Origin: Tiliqua scincoides
Lineage: Eukaryota; Chordata; Lepidosauria; Squamata; Scincidae
NCBI RefSeq assembly: GCF_035046505.1
Contig: NC_089823.1
Coordinates: 35,264,388 to 35,328,387, forward strand
Direction of reading: 5' to 3'
DNA length: 64,000 nucleotides
Shown: in pieces, positions 11,530 to 22,687 of the stretch
How the letters are laid out: the number at the start of each line of letters is the position of its first letter
Position numbering within the stretch: the first letter of the stretch is position 1
The notes under the pieces: model-generated
The model's database searches: none
Told to the model about the DNA's origin: nothing
Seen by the model: only the letters and a program-made list of their open reading frames with translations
Translations under genes and position numbers: made by a program

Positions 11530-12350
11530 AGTGGAGGCGCATTGGGGTCTGTTGCCTAGGGAAAAAATAGCAGGGCGACTGATCTTCAAGTCCCCATGCT
11601 GGGCTCTGAAAAGGAGCGCTGGAAAAACTTCTTCCTGGCTGTCCTGGGAGTGCGGCAAGAGGGGGAAGACCAGAAAAGGACAAAGGAGCCGGGAGGGAGA
11701 AGGATGGGGTGGAGACGGGGGAGGAGTGAAAGGGGGCTGGAGAGGAGAGGGATGGGAGCGAGCAGATGGGGGGATGGAGGGGGAGTCAGGCGGCGCTGCT
11801 GGGACTCTGTCGGTGGGGGGTCCGGGGCACCGTAACCTGAAACCAGCCCGCATCGGGGCCGGAGGAAGAGGCGGCGGCGGCGGCAGCTCGAGTGGACGGT
11901 GAGCGGGGCCCCCCGAAGCCCCTCCGGGAAGGAAGGGGGCAGGAGGGAGCGCAGAGCGCCACGGAGCTCCCATTGTGCCTGCAGACCCCGGGGTGGCGGC
12001 TCCCCCCTTCCCCCTGCCTTGGGCGGTTCTTGCTGGCGGGGCCTCCGCTCCGCGGCTGCTTTGTCTCCCCGCGCTGCTGCTGGGGAGCCGGGCGCCGCCG
12101 CCTGCCCACGAGTGCCGGGCTGGGAGAAGGGCAGGGCGAGGCGAGGCGAGCGCGAAGACTGTGGGCTGCGCTCCGCGCCTGCCGCTGGGGACTGCAGCAG
12201 TCCCCACTGCCGGAGTTGGGACGAAGTTCCCACTCCAACTCCCCGCTCGCCCTGCACCAGCCCCTGCTGCGCTGCCTGCGCCCTCCTTTCCAGGGGACGC
12301 CCGGGCCTGGTGACTGCCCTGCGGACACAGGGGGGGCTTAAGGAAGAGTG
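11530..12350 (+). promoter_or_regulatory. CpG-island promoter and probable non-coding exon 1 of GPR161
   Basis: This is a strongly GC- and CpG-rich block with a GGC-repeat run. A good splice donor (GACG|GTGAGC) puts a possible exon end at 11898. It is the only CpG-rich block between TIPRL and the first GPR161 coding exon, whose acceptor (TTTTTTCCAG) is at 14181-14183. A 5' non-coding exon fits known GPR161 structure. The transcription start cannot be placed from sequence. Confidence 0.55.
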
Positions 12351-12351
12351 C

Positions 12352-12640
12352 AACCCCAGGGCCGGCCCATCCGTGAGGCCAGCTGAGGCAGTTGCCTCAG
12401 GCAGCAGGTTGACAGGGGCCACCCACTGCCACTGTGCCTTCACTTTCCACTCCCTGGCATGCAAAAGGAGGAGGGGGACAGAGCCCAGGTATAGCAGTGA
12501 CTAGAATGTCTCTGACTTTCTAGTCCACCACTCTCCTCTCCTCCTCTACCCTTCCTCTTCTCAGTGGTGGTCCTGGAGGGGGGGGGCAGAATGCTAAGTT
12601 TTATCAGGTGCAGGACACCTGTGTAAAGCACCCCAACCTT
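12352..12640. repeat. Unclassified interspersed repeat (GGGCCGGCCC type)
   Basis: It starts with GGGCCGGCCCATCCGTGAGG and a purine-rich AGGCAGTTGCCTCAGGCAGC block. Around 12571-12645 it matches one arm of the fold-back element at 45281-45506 (AATGCTAAGTT, TCAGGTGC). It is interspersed in nature; the family is not recognised. Confidence 0.4.
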
Positions 12641-12799
12641 CAGAGGCACTGCCTCTACTACCCTTTTTTCTTTCTTCCTTTTCCAGATCAGGGAGTGAGA
12701 AGAGCGGAGACTGGCCCATTACCACTAAGGGAGGACCATCGTTTTAGCACACAACTTCAGGTACTGGAAGCTCTTGGACTGGCCTTCACTGAGTCACAG

Positions 12800-12979
12800 G
12801 AGCCCAAATCCTAACCAACTTTCCAGCACTGATGTAGCTACGCCAATGGGACATGTGCTGCATCCTGCAGTCAGGTGGCAGTCACAGAGGCATCCTCAAG
12901 AAAAGGGAATGTTTGTTCCCTTACCTCTGAGCTGCATTGCCCTTACCCTGATGCTGGAAAATTGGTTAGGATTGCGCCC
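12800..12979. mobile_element. Harbinger-like MITE (long family)
   Basis: This is a complete-looking copy with inverted ends. TGA follows the right end, but no matching left duplication is clear. Confidence 0.65.
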
Positions 12980-13574
12980 TGAATGAAGCATCCCATATGG
13001 AGAAAGAAAATTGAGATGATTGGCTCTGCCCATGTGGTTGCTTTATTCACACAAGCCTCTCCCAGCCCACATGGGACTGCATGCATGAGAGGGAAGTGGC
13101 TGCCACTTTTGTGTTTCCTTTCTGAATGTGACCTATGTATAATGTAGGAATCCTTATCAGTAATAGCAATGTACGTAGGGAGCTATAATGTTTATTCTAC
13201 ATGAATGAATCCAGATTAAAGAAGGCAAAGTTTGTTTCTGTGTCATTACTGACAGCTGTCCAGGCATATATTTTCATTATCAGTGGATTAAAAATGGATT
13301 TTTGATCAGTGGATCAAAAATGGGTTAAAAGTGCTTGCTTTAGGCTGGATCATACCTCTCATTAATGGACCTTTGTGCAACTTGATCAGAATACTAGTGA
13401 TAATGGTGGAGGGAGGAGGCAGCACAACTTGCTAGATTTGGGCTAGTCCTACCCAGGTGTATGAAAATGTATTGACGGCTATAGTGGTCTTTGTACAGTA
13501 TTATGAAGAGTTGACTTCAAATGATGAAGAGTTAATAGCATCTTACATTTATAAGGCATATCAGGCTGCCTGAA

Positions 13575-13830
13575 TGTTGGTGGCGCAAAAGGCTTTTAAT
13601 CTGTGGGTCCCAGGTTCAAGTTCCTATTTGGGCAAAACAGGTTTTTTTTAGGGAGGGACCATAGATCATCTGTTGCGGATGCAAAAGATCCCAGGTTGCA
13701 TCTCCAGAGAAGGCAGAAGAAAAAAAAGTCCTATCTGGAAACTTGGAGAGCTGCTGTCACTCAGTGTTGACTATACCAGGCTAGATGACCAGTGGTCAGA
13801 ATGGCAGCTGCCTATGTTCAAAAATTACTT
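13575..13830 (+). repeat. Diverged tRNA-derived SINE-like sequence
   Basis: Two B-box-like stretches (GGGTCCCAGGTTCAAGTTCC and a second near 13690) and a tail-like CTAGATGACCAGTGGTCAGA, GGCAGCTGCCTATGTTC resemble the SINE at 26113-26290. The boundaries are approximate. Confidence 0.4.
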
Positions 13831-14192
13831 CTGGAGTATACTACTGTCTTTTTTCACTGGGAAAGGTGTGACTGTAGGCAGAAATTCCTGTCTCTGATAA
13901 AAGAATAAAAACCACTAGGACAGGGGTACCTTATTATCACTTCTTCTATTGAGTAGCCTTAAATTGTATTGACTTGGGCTGACATGGTTAATGATTGTTA
14001 CAAGCCAAAGGGTAGATTTAATAAGTGTGAGATGAAATAATCATCAATCATGCAAAAGTCCCCAACTTATAGGACAGCTTCTGTGCCTGCAAAATTATCT
14101 GTGCCCATCGAAGCTGCCACATGCCTTGGTGCAGAATCTCTCTATCGCAACATGTCTACATACATTTGTTTTCTTTTTTCCAGGTACCCAGA

Positions 14193-14225
14193 ATGTCCTG
14201 GCTGCTCCACTGTTGTACGCTCTGA
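14193..14225 (+). promoter_or_regulatory. Candidate upstream ORF in GPR161 5' leader
   Basis: In the exon that carries the GPR161 start, an earlier ATG (A at -3) opens a 10-codon frame ([10 protein letters not shown]) that stops at 14223-14225. That is two bases before the main ATG at 14228. It could reduce initiation at the main start. The function is inference. Confidence 0.4.
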
Positions 14226-14227
14226 CA

Positions 14228-17200
14228 ATGAGCATCAACTCTTCCCTCAGTTATGAGAAGGGCTTGAGGAACCTTACGTTGCTGGAAGACGGGGCTGGCA
14301 GAGTTACAGAGTCCATTGCTATTATCATCATTGCTATTTTCATTTGTTTGGGAAATCTGGTGATTGTCCTTACTCTTTACAAGAAGTCGTACCTCCTCAC
14401 GCTCAGCAACAAGTTTGTTTTCAGCCTGACCCTGTCCAACTTACTTCTCTCGGTACTGGTGCTTCCCTTTGTGGTGACCAGTTCCATTCGGCGGGAATGG
14501 ATCTTCGGAGTCGTTTGGTGCAATTTCTCTGCCCTACTCTATATGCTGATCAGCTCTGCCAGCATGCTCACTCTGGGACTCATAGCTATAGACCGGTATG
14601 CTACTATTACATTATGCACTGTTTCCTATTTGTGGCCTGTCAGAATTAGGTACCAAATTTTTACTGGGTTACAATTCAGTGGATAGCTTATTATTTACAA
14701 AACTGTTTTTAAAAAACACCTCAGTATCCTACAAGCTGTCTTCTGAGTCCTTTATCCAGGAATAACCCCATCCAAACCCTATTTGGACTTCATAATAGTC
14801 TCAAAAGATTCCTTCAACTGACCTATTCTTGTAGTTTTCAGAAGTGTAACTGAGGACACAATCCTATCCAACTTTCTGACTTTGATGCAGCTGCAATGCA
14901 GCCCTGAGGTCAGGGAACAAACGTTCCCGTGGCTTGAGGAGGTTTCCGTGACTGCCTACCCACTACAAGATGCAGTGCATGCTCCATTGGCACAGATGCA
15001 TCAGTGCTGGAAAGTTGGATAGGATTGGGCCCTAAGTTATCTTTGGTCAATCATTTTTGTTGTTGTTGTTCCCTGAGCTATATTACACTGTCTCCTCCAA
15101 AGTGCACAAGACATTTTGCTAAGTTACTTTGCTAGTTCTGAAAAGATCTCTCTCATCTTTCTTTCTTAAGGATTTCCACCAATTTTCAATGTCTGTTTGT
15201 GTGTAAGTCTGTTTGTCAATGTCTGTTTGTCCCTTTGTGTGAAAGTTCATGTGCAGACTGTCACAGTGCTTCACAGTGCGATCCTATGCCTATTCAGAAG
15301 TAAGCCCCACTGTGATTAATGGGTTTGTTTCCAGGTAATTATGTACACCATCCTCCCTACTTAAATACAGGTTAGGTTCCAGAGTCTATACTTGGGCATG
15401 CTGACCATTTCCTTCATTTTCTCCCTCCCTTCTGCCCCCAGGAATCCCCAGTGTTATTGAATTGTTGTTGTTTTTTCCCTGTTGCCAAAGCAAAGAGTTG
15501 CCATTTTCAGAGTTATTGAACTTTTGTCTCAAAGAAGCTTCTGTTGTTTTGCGATGACTTCACAGCTGTGCCTTCTTTAAAGGCCTGACCATATCCTGAC
15601 CAATTTGTAAGTATGATGTTCTTAACTTGAACATCTGCAAGTCAAGGACTTTATAGGATTGCACTTTAGGCCTGTTGAAAAGGCTCTAATATCTGTTTTG
15701 AATGGGTAGTTTTAGCACTTCAATACCTAGTGCAGATATGTGAGGCATTTCAGCTTATACTGGGGTCCCATCGCAGCAACAACTGGGACTGCTGTACCAG
15801 TGTGGATTGTGCAGTTCATCTGGTTTTCCTCCCATTATAAAGAGGGGATATGTCTGAATGAAAAGGAAATGCTCCATAAGGACATTTCAGGGCTCCAGCT
15901 GTCATCTTTAGCACCCTTTCAAAAGAGCAGGAAGTTGTTCTCTGGGTTGTACCCTAAGAGATGCAAGCCTCTTTCAACTTTCTGAAGCCAATCTGGTTCA
16001 TTTGGCCAAACTGGATTTTAATTGCTTTGTTTATTAAGCCATTTCTGCCCAATGTTGCATATACGCAACAGGGACCAAATGTGTACACCTGTGGGCCAGG
16101 CAAAAATGGGTTAAAATAATTTTTTGTTTAATTGAAAAACAGACACAAGGCAGCTGGCATTTTGTTTTATAGGGTATTCTAACAGGACAACATAGGACTG
16201 TCAATATTGAATCCACCTGATCTTTTGATATACACATGGAAAGCCCACCATACATTTTAATAAATGTAATGCATGACTCCATGTTTCACCTTAAGGGGGT
16301 TTGAGAAAGTTGACACACATAGGATGTTCACTGATAACAAGCAACAGGGTACATTTTTACATTTTCCAAAACATTTTACATTCTCCAAAAGAAGAATGGG
16401 GAAAGCAGAGAAGAGGAAGTAGCAGGGAATGGGCACAGATCAATTAATGGGGGATTCCGTGGAAAGAGTAAGCAAAGAGACACACCTGTTAGCTCCAAGT
16501 AATAATGTAAATTATTGCACTAGAGAAGCAAACACATGAATGGGACATTACATTTCAACAAGTATTCCCTCTCTGATGGTGCAAAATGACAGCATGCCTC
16601 CTTCATAAGGCAGCATGTTATATGAATGGTCCCAGTTGCAGTATACACGCTCATTTAATATCACAGAAATCAGCTGATGCACTGACATGTATAATTACAA
16701 AATGAATCACAATAATAGATGCACAGAGAGTTTTAAACACGCCTTTAGCCTCATTACTTCCTGAGCATTCAGATCCAAACTGTACAATTCTTCTTAATAC
16801 AGGTGTGCGCTACTTAATTATGGGAATACGTTCTCCAATCCCTGTTATGTGATTAGGTTGTTAAACGAACATTCAGCCCAATATAGTGCCTTTGTTGTTT
16901 AAACAGACACTCCCTGCCAGATACTCACTGGCTGCACAGGCTACTGGAGACCAATTGCCTCTTCTTTGCATTAAGAGCATCTTTGTTGTTCAGGCTATCA
17001 GAGTCCTGACTGCCTCATTAAGAGCCTCTTTGTTGTGTAAACAGTCACTCTAGGCCAGGGGTGTCCAAAGTTTTTGGCAGGAGGGCCACATCATCTCTCT
17101 GATACTGTGTCAGGGGCCGGGGAAGAAAATAATTAATTCACATTTAAAATTTGAATAAATTTACATAGGTTTACATAAATGAATATATTAAAGATGAACT

Positions 17201-20200
17201 TATATGAATGAATGAAGGTCTTGCAATAGCTCAAGGCCTATAAAAGGCCTTGCACAAAGCAAGGCTGGCCTTTCCTTTGCTGCTGCTACTGCATCACAGA
17301 CGTGAAACAGCCAGCAATGGAGGGAGCCCTCATTCCACAGCTCATGTGAGAGGTCAGCAGTCACCCTCACACTGAGAGCAGTTGCGTCGGGCCAGTGTGG
17401 GCTCCAACAAATCTCCAGAGGGCCAGAGGCTCATTGGAGACTGGGGGCTCCCTGAGGTCCGCATTGAGAGGCCTCGAGGGCTGCAAGTGGCCCCAGGGCC
17501 GGGGTTTGGGCACCCCTGCTCTAGGCTATGGGAGACCAGACTGCTTCATTAAGAGCCTGTCTGCTGTGCTTTGACCACCATCATATATGCGGTCTGTTGT
17601 TAAGCGGAAGGTTGTTTAGTGGCGCACGCCTGTACTTTTGTAGGCTCTCTCGATGGTCACCCATTTTGCTGAGCATTTGGGTGAATTAAATAAGCACAAA
17701 GAAGCTAGATTTCAATAGATCAAGTCATTTTCCTACTCATTGCATGCTTGTGATATTGCTACATCTCCTTTTATGTTTTTCAGGTACTATGCTGTCCTGT
17801 ATCCAATGGTTTACCCCATGAAGATTACAGGAAACAGAGCAGTTGTTGCCATTGTGTACGTGTGGCTCCATTCTCTCATTGGATGCCTTCCTCCTCTCTT
17901 TGGCTGGTCTTCCTTGGAGTTTGATCAGTTCAAATGGATGTGCGTGGCTGCATGGCATAAAGAAGCAGGTTACACTGCTTTTTGGCAGATTTGGTGTGCT
18001 TTGCTGCCTTTCCTAGTTATGATGATTTGCTATGGATTTATATTCCGCGTGGCTAGGATTAAAGCACGAAAGATTCACTGTGGGAGCGTGGTCATTGTAG
18101 AGGAAGATTCCCAAAGGAACGGGAGAAAGAACTCTAGCACTTCAACTTCCTCCTCAGGCAGTCGAAGGAATGCTTTCCAAGGGGTCGTTTATTCTGCCAA
18201 TCAGTGCAAAGCATTGATAACAATCTTGGTTGTGATTGGTGCTTTTGTTATCACCTGGGGGCCTTACATGGTGGTGATTACCTCTGAGGCACTATGGGGG
18301 AAAAACAGCATTTCCCCTGCTTTGGAGACACTAGCAACATGGTTGTCTTTCACAAGTGCTATTTGCCACCCTTTGATTTATGGACTCTGGAATAAAACTG
18401 TACGCAAGGAATTACTGGGAATGTGCTTTGGAGACCGATATTACAGAGAGTCATTTGTACAACGGCAAAGGACATCCAGATTATTTAGTATTTCTAATCG
18501 GATCACAGGTAATAAAGCAATTACTTTTTTATTCTTTCTAAGTCATAAGGATAACAACAAATATGAGACAACATATTTGGTGGTGGGGCCCAAGGTGAAA
18601 GACAACAAATATGGCGTTTTCAAAACCTCATTCAGTCACATTTGCCAATGTTTCTAGAGCAGTGTTTCCCAAACTGTGTATCGGGACCCACCAGTGGGTT
18701 GCGAGCCAATTTTTAGTGGGTCATGAGTTTTTGAAACTTAAAAAAAAAAGCCATTGCAAGTAATCTTGCCCAATTTACTGAAGAAAATCATTAGCTGGAA
18801 TGCTTACCTATGGTATGAAGTTCATACTCCCAAATTAAAGTGCTACATTTTCCAATTTTTGCTAGTAATTGTTGTGTCTTAGATCAGGTATAAACCCAGT
18901 TTCAGTCTTTTGTCTGATCTGGAAATCCCTAATTGCACATCTTGCACTCCATTTCAGCCTTCTGGGTACCTGTTATGTCCATAGTGGACCCGTGTTTCCC
19001 AGGATTTGGCTTCACAGAGGAGGGTTGTGGGGTTGTCTATCCTTACCCAAATCTTGATGAAGTTGCTGAGGCCTCTGGCGGGGTTCACACAAGCTGTTTA
19101 TTCGAGTCAGCAGTTTCACAGTCATTGGACCCTGTTATGTCATTGGGCCTACTGCGCAAATCAATCCTCAAGGTGACCTCCGCCTGTTGCTTGTCACAGG
19201 TCTTGAAGGCCAAATGGGGGCACACTTCCACTCCTGGCTGGGGGGCAGCGGAGGTCCTGTTGGGGGCTGTGCCCCTGCCACACTGGGGAATGATGGGGCC
19301 CAAGGTGATGGGCAGGGGCACAGCCCCCAGCAGGACTTCTGCTGCCCCCCAACCAGTACTGGAGGCAGTGCCTGTGTTTCTTCCAGGGAGTACTGTAGCT
19401 CTGGGTTTCCTGGGGTGGAGTCCCAGGAGATGCCTCCAGCCCCTGGCTTGGGGTGAAGCCTGGTACCCCAGGGCAGCTGGGGGTAGAGAGGTCCTTATGC
19501 CCTGCCTGGGCCTGCTTGACCAAGGTTACGACCCTCCTTCCTCTCAAGGGACTCCTTGAGCCCCTTCCAGGCAATGTAAGGAGTTGGGGTTGCGAAAACG
19601 ACCGAGTGGGGTTGCGAAAGCTTCCAACCTTCACCTCCTGGAGGAGGAGCAGCCTCCTCCGCTGGCTACCGGGCCCCTTATGAGCCCAGCAATTGACCCC
19701 ACCCCTTTCAGCCATGTGATCAGCCTTAGATCTCGGGAGACATTCAGCATGGACAGCATGGTCTGGGCAGTACTCTTTGCTTACTCCCAAGGAGACCTGG
19801 GCCCCTGCTTCCCAGGAGACCCCTGCTCTTGAGGAGACTTGTGCTATTGGGCTGGGCCAGGGCCCAGCAACAGTATGCTGGAATGACTATAAAGATTTGG
19901 GGGAACAGTCCTTGAACTAGGAAGAGTCTAGCAAATCCCTACACACACATACTATAAGTACGGTCTCTAGCGGCCTTGGGAGCGCAAAACCATGATTATT
20001 AATTAATAATTTATAATTATTAATTTCTTTCTGGATATATATTTTTTGTCCGTGGGTTGCAATAGATCATCATTTTAAAAAGTGGGTCCCAGTGCTAAAA
20101 CATTTGGGAAGCACTGTGCTAGGTAATTGTCCACAGTTCAATATTCAAGTAAATGGAAAAATAAGAATTACCCTGGCTTTGGTCCTCCTGTAGAGAAAAT

Positions 20201-22687
20201 CACCCTACCATTAAAAATTTTAATTATAGAATCATGCCACAAGCCAATTGTTGGCTAGATTTTTCAGTAAGACCCCAGGTAGGGAACGTTTTTGCAGATG
20301 CTTTTTCAATTTCAGATCTCAGCTCCAAGATGCAGTTTCTTAATGGTGAAATTCTTTTGCAGACTTGGGACTATCTCCACATCTCACTGCTCTCATGGCA
20401 GGTGATCGGGCCTTAGGACACAGCAGCAGTACTGGAGATACAGGTTTCAGCTTCTCTCAGGATTCAGGTAACAACTGCTTTTTTTTTTTTTTTTTTTTTT
20501 TTGCATTCTGCATAGAGATTGTGAGAATTGTGTTATTATCTAGATATAACATAGTGCTGTGTTAAATGGAACTTTTAATCTTGGAAATTATGTTTAGGAT
20601 TTTAGTTATTGTCTCATTTTATAGTGCAGATAAAACCGAACAAAAACTAGGGCTGCAATCTTATTTTCCTGAATTAAAAGTTAGTCCCATTGAAAAAGGT
20701 GGGGGCTAATAGTGATTTCCTGTACACATGTATAGGGTCCAGGTACATGCAATTTGTGAGTTATTGCTTAAGGGAAAGAACTACTCATTTTATTTTCAAA
20801 GGAGTTTCTTGATCACATCTGCTAGTTAACACAACTACAGGGGCAATGGGGAGGATCAGTGGAGGGATGGAAGATGTTCAAGCTTTTCTGTACACACTGA
20901 TTTTCTCTTGCTAATGGTTCTCACGTCCTTTTCTCCTGCAACCAGTCAGCTTCCTGTGTCAGAAATACTGTTTCCTGGGGAAAAACAGGAAGGAAAAAAA
21001 GAGGCCAAGATAGGATGTTTGCAAGGGAAACTTGATAGGCACAGGAAGGGTTAACACTCTATGTACCTGTTTTCTATAGCAAATTCCCCTTGTCCCCATT
21101 AACATTGCAAGACAAACAACTGATTGACAAAACCCAATTTCCCTCACAATGTGTAGTTTCAGTCCTCAGAAAGCTGTCAAACTTCCTTTTCCCCTCACCA
21201 AAGATCTAAAATTGATGGAAATTCTAACATATACTTAGGATATGACTACTGTACTTCCATAAGATCTAAGCCATGTTCTCCTTTTAGGCACAGATGTCAT
21301 GTTGCTTGAAGACTATAGTTCTGATGGAACTCATCAGCCACACTGTATTTATCCCCCTCGGCGAAGGAGTTCTGTGACATTTGAAGACGAAGTGGAACAA
21401 ATGAAAGGTGTGCTAAAGCTGAGTGTTTTTACCAACTGTAATAAATAGAGGGAACTTCTTGCCATGAGAATTTCAGTGAGAATTCAAGAGAACTTCTTGC
21501 CATGAGAATTCATAACCTTCATTCTGATTTTGTTGCTTATTTTAATTTATGTATAAAAGCAAAAGCAGAAGAAAAAAAGTGGGAAAGATGGGAAGAAATT
21601 CAAAGTTTGTAAGGAATAGGTGGATTTGGGAGCAGAGGTGAAGCAGAGACCAAGTTGGCTGAACTATTCCCAGCTAAGAAGACACACAAGAGGAGCAAGA
21701 GAATGGAAGTGAAACACACAGAATGGACGCAGGATGAAAAAAACCATCTTAAAAACAGAGTGGTGTTGAGAATAGAAGGCAACCAAATAGAGGAAGTATA
21801 GATTGTAAGCACAGCATTAAAATGGAAAAGACAACCAGGAAGGCTCTGAGCTCAGCAAATTGTTCAAGGGCACCTTCTGAAAGTGCTACTGCAGATATTG
21901 GGGGAATAATTGACAGTAATTTGGAGGGAGGAGGGGAGAATGCACAGAAAACAATGAAATAAGACTTAGAACCTGCATGGAATAGCTTGGATCAGTCCTC
22001 CATTTTGTTAACTTTAGAATTCCATTACTCCATGTAGAATCCTGAACATCATATCCAATGATATGAAGCTATACCCATTGAAATACTAATCCTTTTCATC
22101 AGTGGTTTTCAATCTTTTTCATCTCATGGCACACTGATAAGGTGCTAAAATTGCCAAGGCACACCATTAGTTTTTGGACAATTGACAAGACATACGGCAC
22201 TGCTGGCCAGGAGTTCACAACCTCCAATGGCCCTACTAATAAATGACCCTTTCCCAAATTCCCATGGCACACCTGTGACCATTTGTGGCACACCAATGCG
22301 CTGTGGCGCAGATCTTTACTGCACTGTAAATCACTGCTTTACACAATGTGACTATTTGATCCAAATTCATCCTTATGCCTGCGGTATATGTCGAGCTCCT
22401 ATACAGTATTAAACTGCTCTCTGTATTTTCTCTCTTCAGAAGCAGCAAAGAATCCAGTTGTTCACGTCAAAGCTGAAGTTCATAAATCTCTGGACAGTTA
22501 TGCATCCAGCTTGGCCAAAGCGATTGAAGCAGATGTGAGGATTGCCTTGTTTGGAGGAGATGCTTTGCCCGGCTCTTTGTTTCCAGTACGAAGTGTGACA
22601 GGCAGCAATGCATGCACACGTCGTGGGGGCAGGACGAATGTAGGCCAAAGACTACAGCTACAGTGTATTGAGGAAGGGAACACTTAA
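14228..22687 (+). CDS. GPR161: GPR161, ciliary orphan G protein-coupled receptor (5 coding exons)
   Basis: GPR161 is a class A receptor of the primary cilium that raises cAMP/PKA and represses Hedgehog signalling (established). Exons: 14228-14595, 17784-18508, 20363-20467, 21288-21407, 22440-22687. They sum to 1566 nt, 521 residues plus TAA, against 529 in human by recollection. Visible features: N-glycosylation sites NSS and NLT; TM1 [12 protein letters not shown] at 122-124; paired cysteines WCNFS and WMCVAAW; IKARK at 215-219, the (I/V)KARK ciliary-targeting motif that needs TULP3; a serine-rich third loop [17 protein letters not shown] in place of NPxxY in TM7; [10 protein letters not shown] (serines 427/428, PKA-type site). 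The C-terminal helix around 446-470 ([20 protein letters not shown]) matches the PKA-anchoring helix. Human-like receptors have several extra residues after EEG; here it ends EEGNT. Introns contain hAT, pogo and piggyBac copies. Confidence 0.97.
14854..15032. mobile_element. Harbinger-like MITE (long family) in GPR161 intron
   Basis: This is a 179-bp copy flanked by TGA (left) and TAA (right). The two differ at one base, so the duplication is imperfect. Confidence 0.7.
16038..16110. mobile_element. 73-bp piggyBac-like MITE, TTAA target
   Basis: TTAA lies at 16034-16037 and 16111-16114. The element begins GCCATTTCTGCCCAATG and ends AGGCAAAAATGGG. It is near-identical to the copies at 23067 and 31591. 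Confidence 0.75.
16800..17632. mobile_element. pogo/Tigger-like non-autonomous element, TA target
   Basis: The inverted ends are CAGGTGTGCGCTACTTAA and the complement TTTAGTGGCGCACGCCTG, with TA at 16798-16799 and 17633-17634. A 463-bp hAT is inserted within it; without that insert and one 8-bp duplication it is about 360 bp. CAGG ends plus TA suggest the pogo/Tigger branch of Tc1/mariner (inference). It lies in the first coding-region intron of GPR161. Confidence 0.65.
17056..17518. mobile_element. Non-autonomous hAT nested in the pogo-like element, TSD CTCTAGGC
   Basis: It begins CAGGGGTGTCCAAAG and ends TTTGGGCACCCCTG. A perfect 8-bp duplication CTCTAGGC lies at 17048-17055 and 17519-17526. 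A fragment of the same family is at 59839. Confidence 0.9.
18660..20116. mobile_element. Long hAT-derived element with GC-rich insert, in GPR161 intron
   Basis: The ends CAGTGTTTCCCAAACTGTG and ACATTTGGGAAGCACTG match the hAT family seen at 6920. The flanking 8-mers agree at only 5 of 8 positions. The 1.46-kb length is mainly a GC-rich central block (about 18.97-19.95 kb) not seen in the other copies. It may be a second inserted element, possibly a solo LTR-like fossil; this is weak. The sizeable frames inside it look incidental. Confidence 0.6.
22100..22336. mobile_element. Short hAT-like element, degraded TSD
   Basis: It begins CAGTGGTTTTCAATC and ends AAATCACTG. The flanking 8-mers CTTTTCAT and CTTTACAC agree at 6 of 8 positions. 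It contains CATGGCACAC and TGTGGCACACC inverted blocks. It lies 103 nt upstream of the last GPR161 coding exon. Confidence 0.6.

Noticed and set aside
11509-12464. Long overlapping frames on both strands, up to 292 codons
   Set aside because: They lie in the GPR161 CpG island; high GC removes stop codons. Composition is Pro/Arg/Ser/Gly-rich with no domain.
18933-19790. Frames of 208 (+) and 198 (-) codons in the GPR161 intron
   Set aside because: They lie inside the GC-rich insert of a hAT element; both strands are equally open, and there is no family match.
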